From NCBI GenBank assembly GCA_002011395.1, contig MTNG01000135.1, positions 888-24,054 of the forward strand: a stretch of 23,167 bases of DNA, given 5' to 3'. This document shows, piece after piece, positions 22,397 to 23,167 of this stretch. Position numbers and translations under genes: made by a program. The number at the start of each line of letters is the position of its first letter. The first letter of the stretch is position 1. Under the pieces are notes generated by a model. The model did not search any database. It had not been told where the DNA came from and saw nothing but the letters and a program-made list of their open reading frames with translations. This DNA comes from Candidatus Aciduliprofundum sp. JdFR-45. GTDB taxonomy: Archaea > Thermoplasmatota > Thermoplasmata > Thermoplasmatales > JdFR-45.

Positions 22397-22975
22397 TTAG
22401 CATTTTTCAAGCCGCCTTTCATATCTCTCCTCGTGCCTCGCCTTCCGATGGTCCTCCATGGTTTTTATTCTTGTTACCTCTTCCGTGGAGTTCCACCATC
22501 TACCCGTCCTTCTGATTATTCCAAATTCAATTCCAAGAGCGTCCATGCATTTCTGGAACTGAAGGAGGAACATACTCCCCGTGTTCTTTGGGTATTTAAG
22601 AATTGCACCATCGTTTAAGTAAATTGAAATCTGAAGTTTGTCGGGATCAACTATAACTTTTTTCACAGCCGATAAAGGTATCTTTTTCTCACCAACCCCA
22701 AATTCATTTTTATCCGGCAGTACAGCAATATAATTTTTTAAGCTTTTTATAAATTTTAAATCTGGTAGAATAATAAGGAAAATAAAACCATATGATGCAG
22801 TGATGAAAATTCCAAGCAACAATAGATTTTCTGTGGTTGCAATATATCTCCATTCCTTTATGATGTATATTGAAATCAATATAACACCGTACATCCAGGC
22901 AGAAATATAAATTAGCAAATCCCTATATAACCTACTGATTTCTATTTTTGAGGGAGGGCTTTCTTCATAGCGCAT
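22397..22975 (-). CDS. Membrane protein with two helices and a possible PH-like domain, function unknown
   Basis: This 192-residue protein has two membrane helices (around LLIYISAWMYGVILISIYII and LLLLGIFITASYGFIFLIIL). A soluble beta-rich part of about 75 residues follows (KKIPLSAVKKVIVDPDKLQ, ISIYLNDGAILKYPK) with the layout of bacterial PH-like domains (a strand pattern with a mid-domain DG turn). The tail is highly charged and helical (MEDHRKARHEERYERRLEK). The DNA is clearly richer in A and T than the rest of the window, with many ATA, TTA and AAA codons. The ATG at 22975 has GGGGTG 7-8 bases ahead. It starts 21 bases after the stop of the gene at 22997, so the two are likely co-transcribed. 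The PH-like suggestion is tentative. Confidence 0.65.
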   Translation of the reverse strand: MRYEESPPSKIEISRLYRDLLIYISAWMYGVILISIYIIKEWRYIATTENLLLLGIFITASYGFIFLIILPDLKFIKSLKNYIAVLPDKNEFGVGEKKIPLSAVKKVIVDPDKLQISIYLNDGAILKYPKNTGSMFLLQFQKCMDALGIEFGIIRRTGRWWNSTEEVTRIKTMEDHRKARHEERYERRLEKC

Positions 22976-22996
22976 ATACTCGCACCCCGTTTTAGC

Positions 22997-23167
22997 TCAC
23001 CTCCCTTTTCTCTTCAACTCCTGCCACTCCATCTCAACCCACGGGACGTCCGGACACTTCTCCTTTAGTATCTCAATCGCACGCTCAAAGAAGTCGTTTA
23101 TGTAATCACCATCCACATATGTCGGGGATTTCTGCCAGCTCCTGCCCTTTATGAAGATTTGGAGGAA
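22997..23167 (-). CDS. 3' end of an unrecognised gene
   Basis: A minus-strand frame is open from the window edge to a TGA at 22997-22999, giving 56 residues that begin FLQIFIKGRSWQKSP and end WQELKRKGR. The composition is protein-like (aromatic and charged residues well mixed, a helix around YINDFFERAIEILKEKCPD). It ends 21 bases before the start of the next gene on the same strand, with GGGAGGTGA around its stop. The rest of the gene lies outside the window and no family is recognised. Confidence 0.6.
   Translation of the reverse strand, partial: FLQIFIKGRSWQKSPTYVDGDYINDFFERAIEILKEKCPDVPWVEMEWQELKRKGR

Noticed and set aside
1..23167. CRISPR arrays, insertion sequences, integrases or attachment sites
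   Set aside because: No regularly spaced direct repeats, transposase or recombinase motifs, or terminal inverted repeats were seen on either strand.

Overview
The window looks like a piece of a GC-rich archaeal chromosome, most likely from an anaerobic euryarchaeon or Thermoplasmatota-like lineage. The reasons are: a CDP-archaeol synthase (ether lipid synthesis); four-subunit pyruvate-type and two-subunit indolepyruvate ferredoxin oxidoreductases; A/T-rich TATA boxes placed 25-28 nt before start codons, with several apparently leaderless genes; GGTGA-type ribosome sites; and large N-glycosylation-rich surface proteins with C-terminal membrane anchors. The species cannot be named from the sequence alone. 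No tRNA, rRNA, CRISPR array, transposase or integrase was seen.

Layout. Bases 1-842 (+) hold the end of an ABC-2 type permease, then carS. A possible secreted lipoprotein (814-1791, -) and an unrecognised 83-residue protein (1899-2150, +) diverge from a short AT-rich promoter region. Bases 2143-9125 (-) form one tight operon, read porG-porD-porA-porB-iorA-iorB-nadX-nadC. Most junctions overlap by 4 bp (ATGA or GTGA), and a TATA box lies in front of porG. The operon joins oxidation of 2-oxoacids and aryl-pyruvates to reduced ferredoxin with two steps of de novo NAD synthesis.

Bases 9177-15110 (-) encode envelope proteins: a one-pass protein with a basic linker; two paralogous multi-pass proteins whose C-terminal hairpins resemble the rotor proteolipid (subunit K/c) of A/V-type ATPases; an 842-residue surface protein with about five Ig-like repeats; and a 406-residue single-anchor surface protein. 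Facing away from the last is a 1713-codon gene (15233-20374, +). It joins a predicted cytoplasmic helix-hairpin-helix and zinc ribbon, through a membrane helix, to an extracellular seven-bladed FG-GAP (integrin-alpha-like) propeller with three beta-rich domains inserted between blades.

Bases 20345-22156 (-) are a two-gene iron-sulfur cluster operon. It encodes a cysteine-desulfurase homologue that has leucine where the PLP-binding lysine should be, and an IscU scaffold fused to a MIP18/DUF59 domain. After a 240-bp stretch with strong inverted repeats, the window ends with two AT-richer minus-strand genes: a membrane protein of unknown function and the 3' end of an unrecognised gene.

The points most worth following are the lysine-less desulfurase with its scaffold fusion, the seven-blade propeller protein that spans the membrane, and the tandem proteolipid-like pair.
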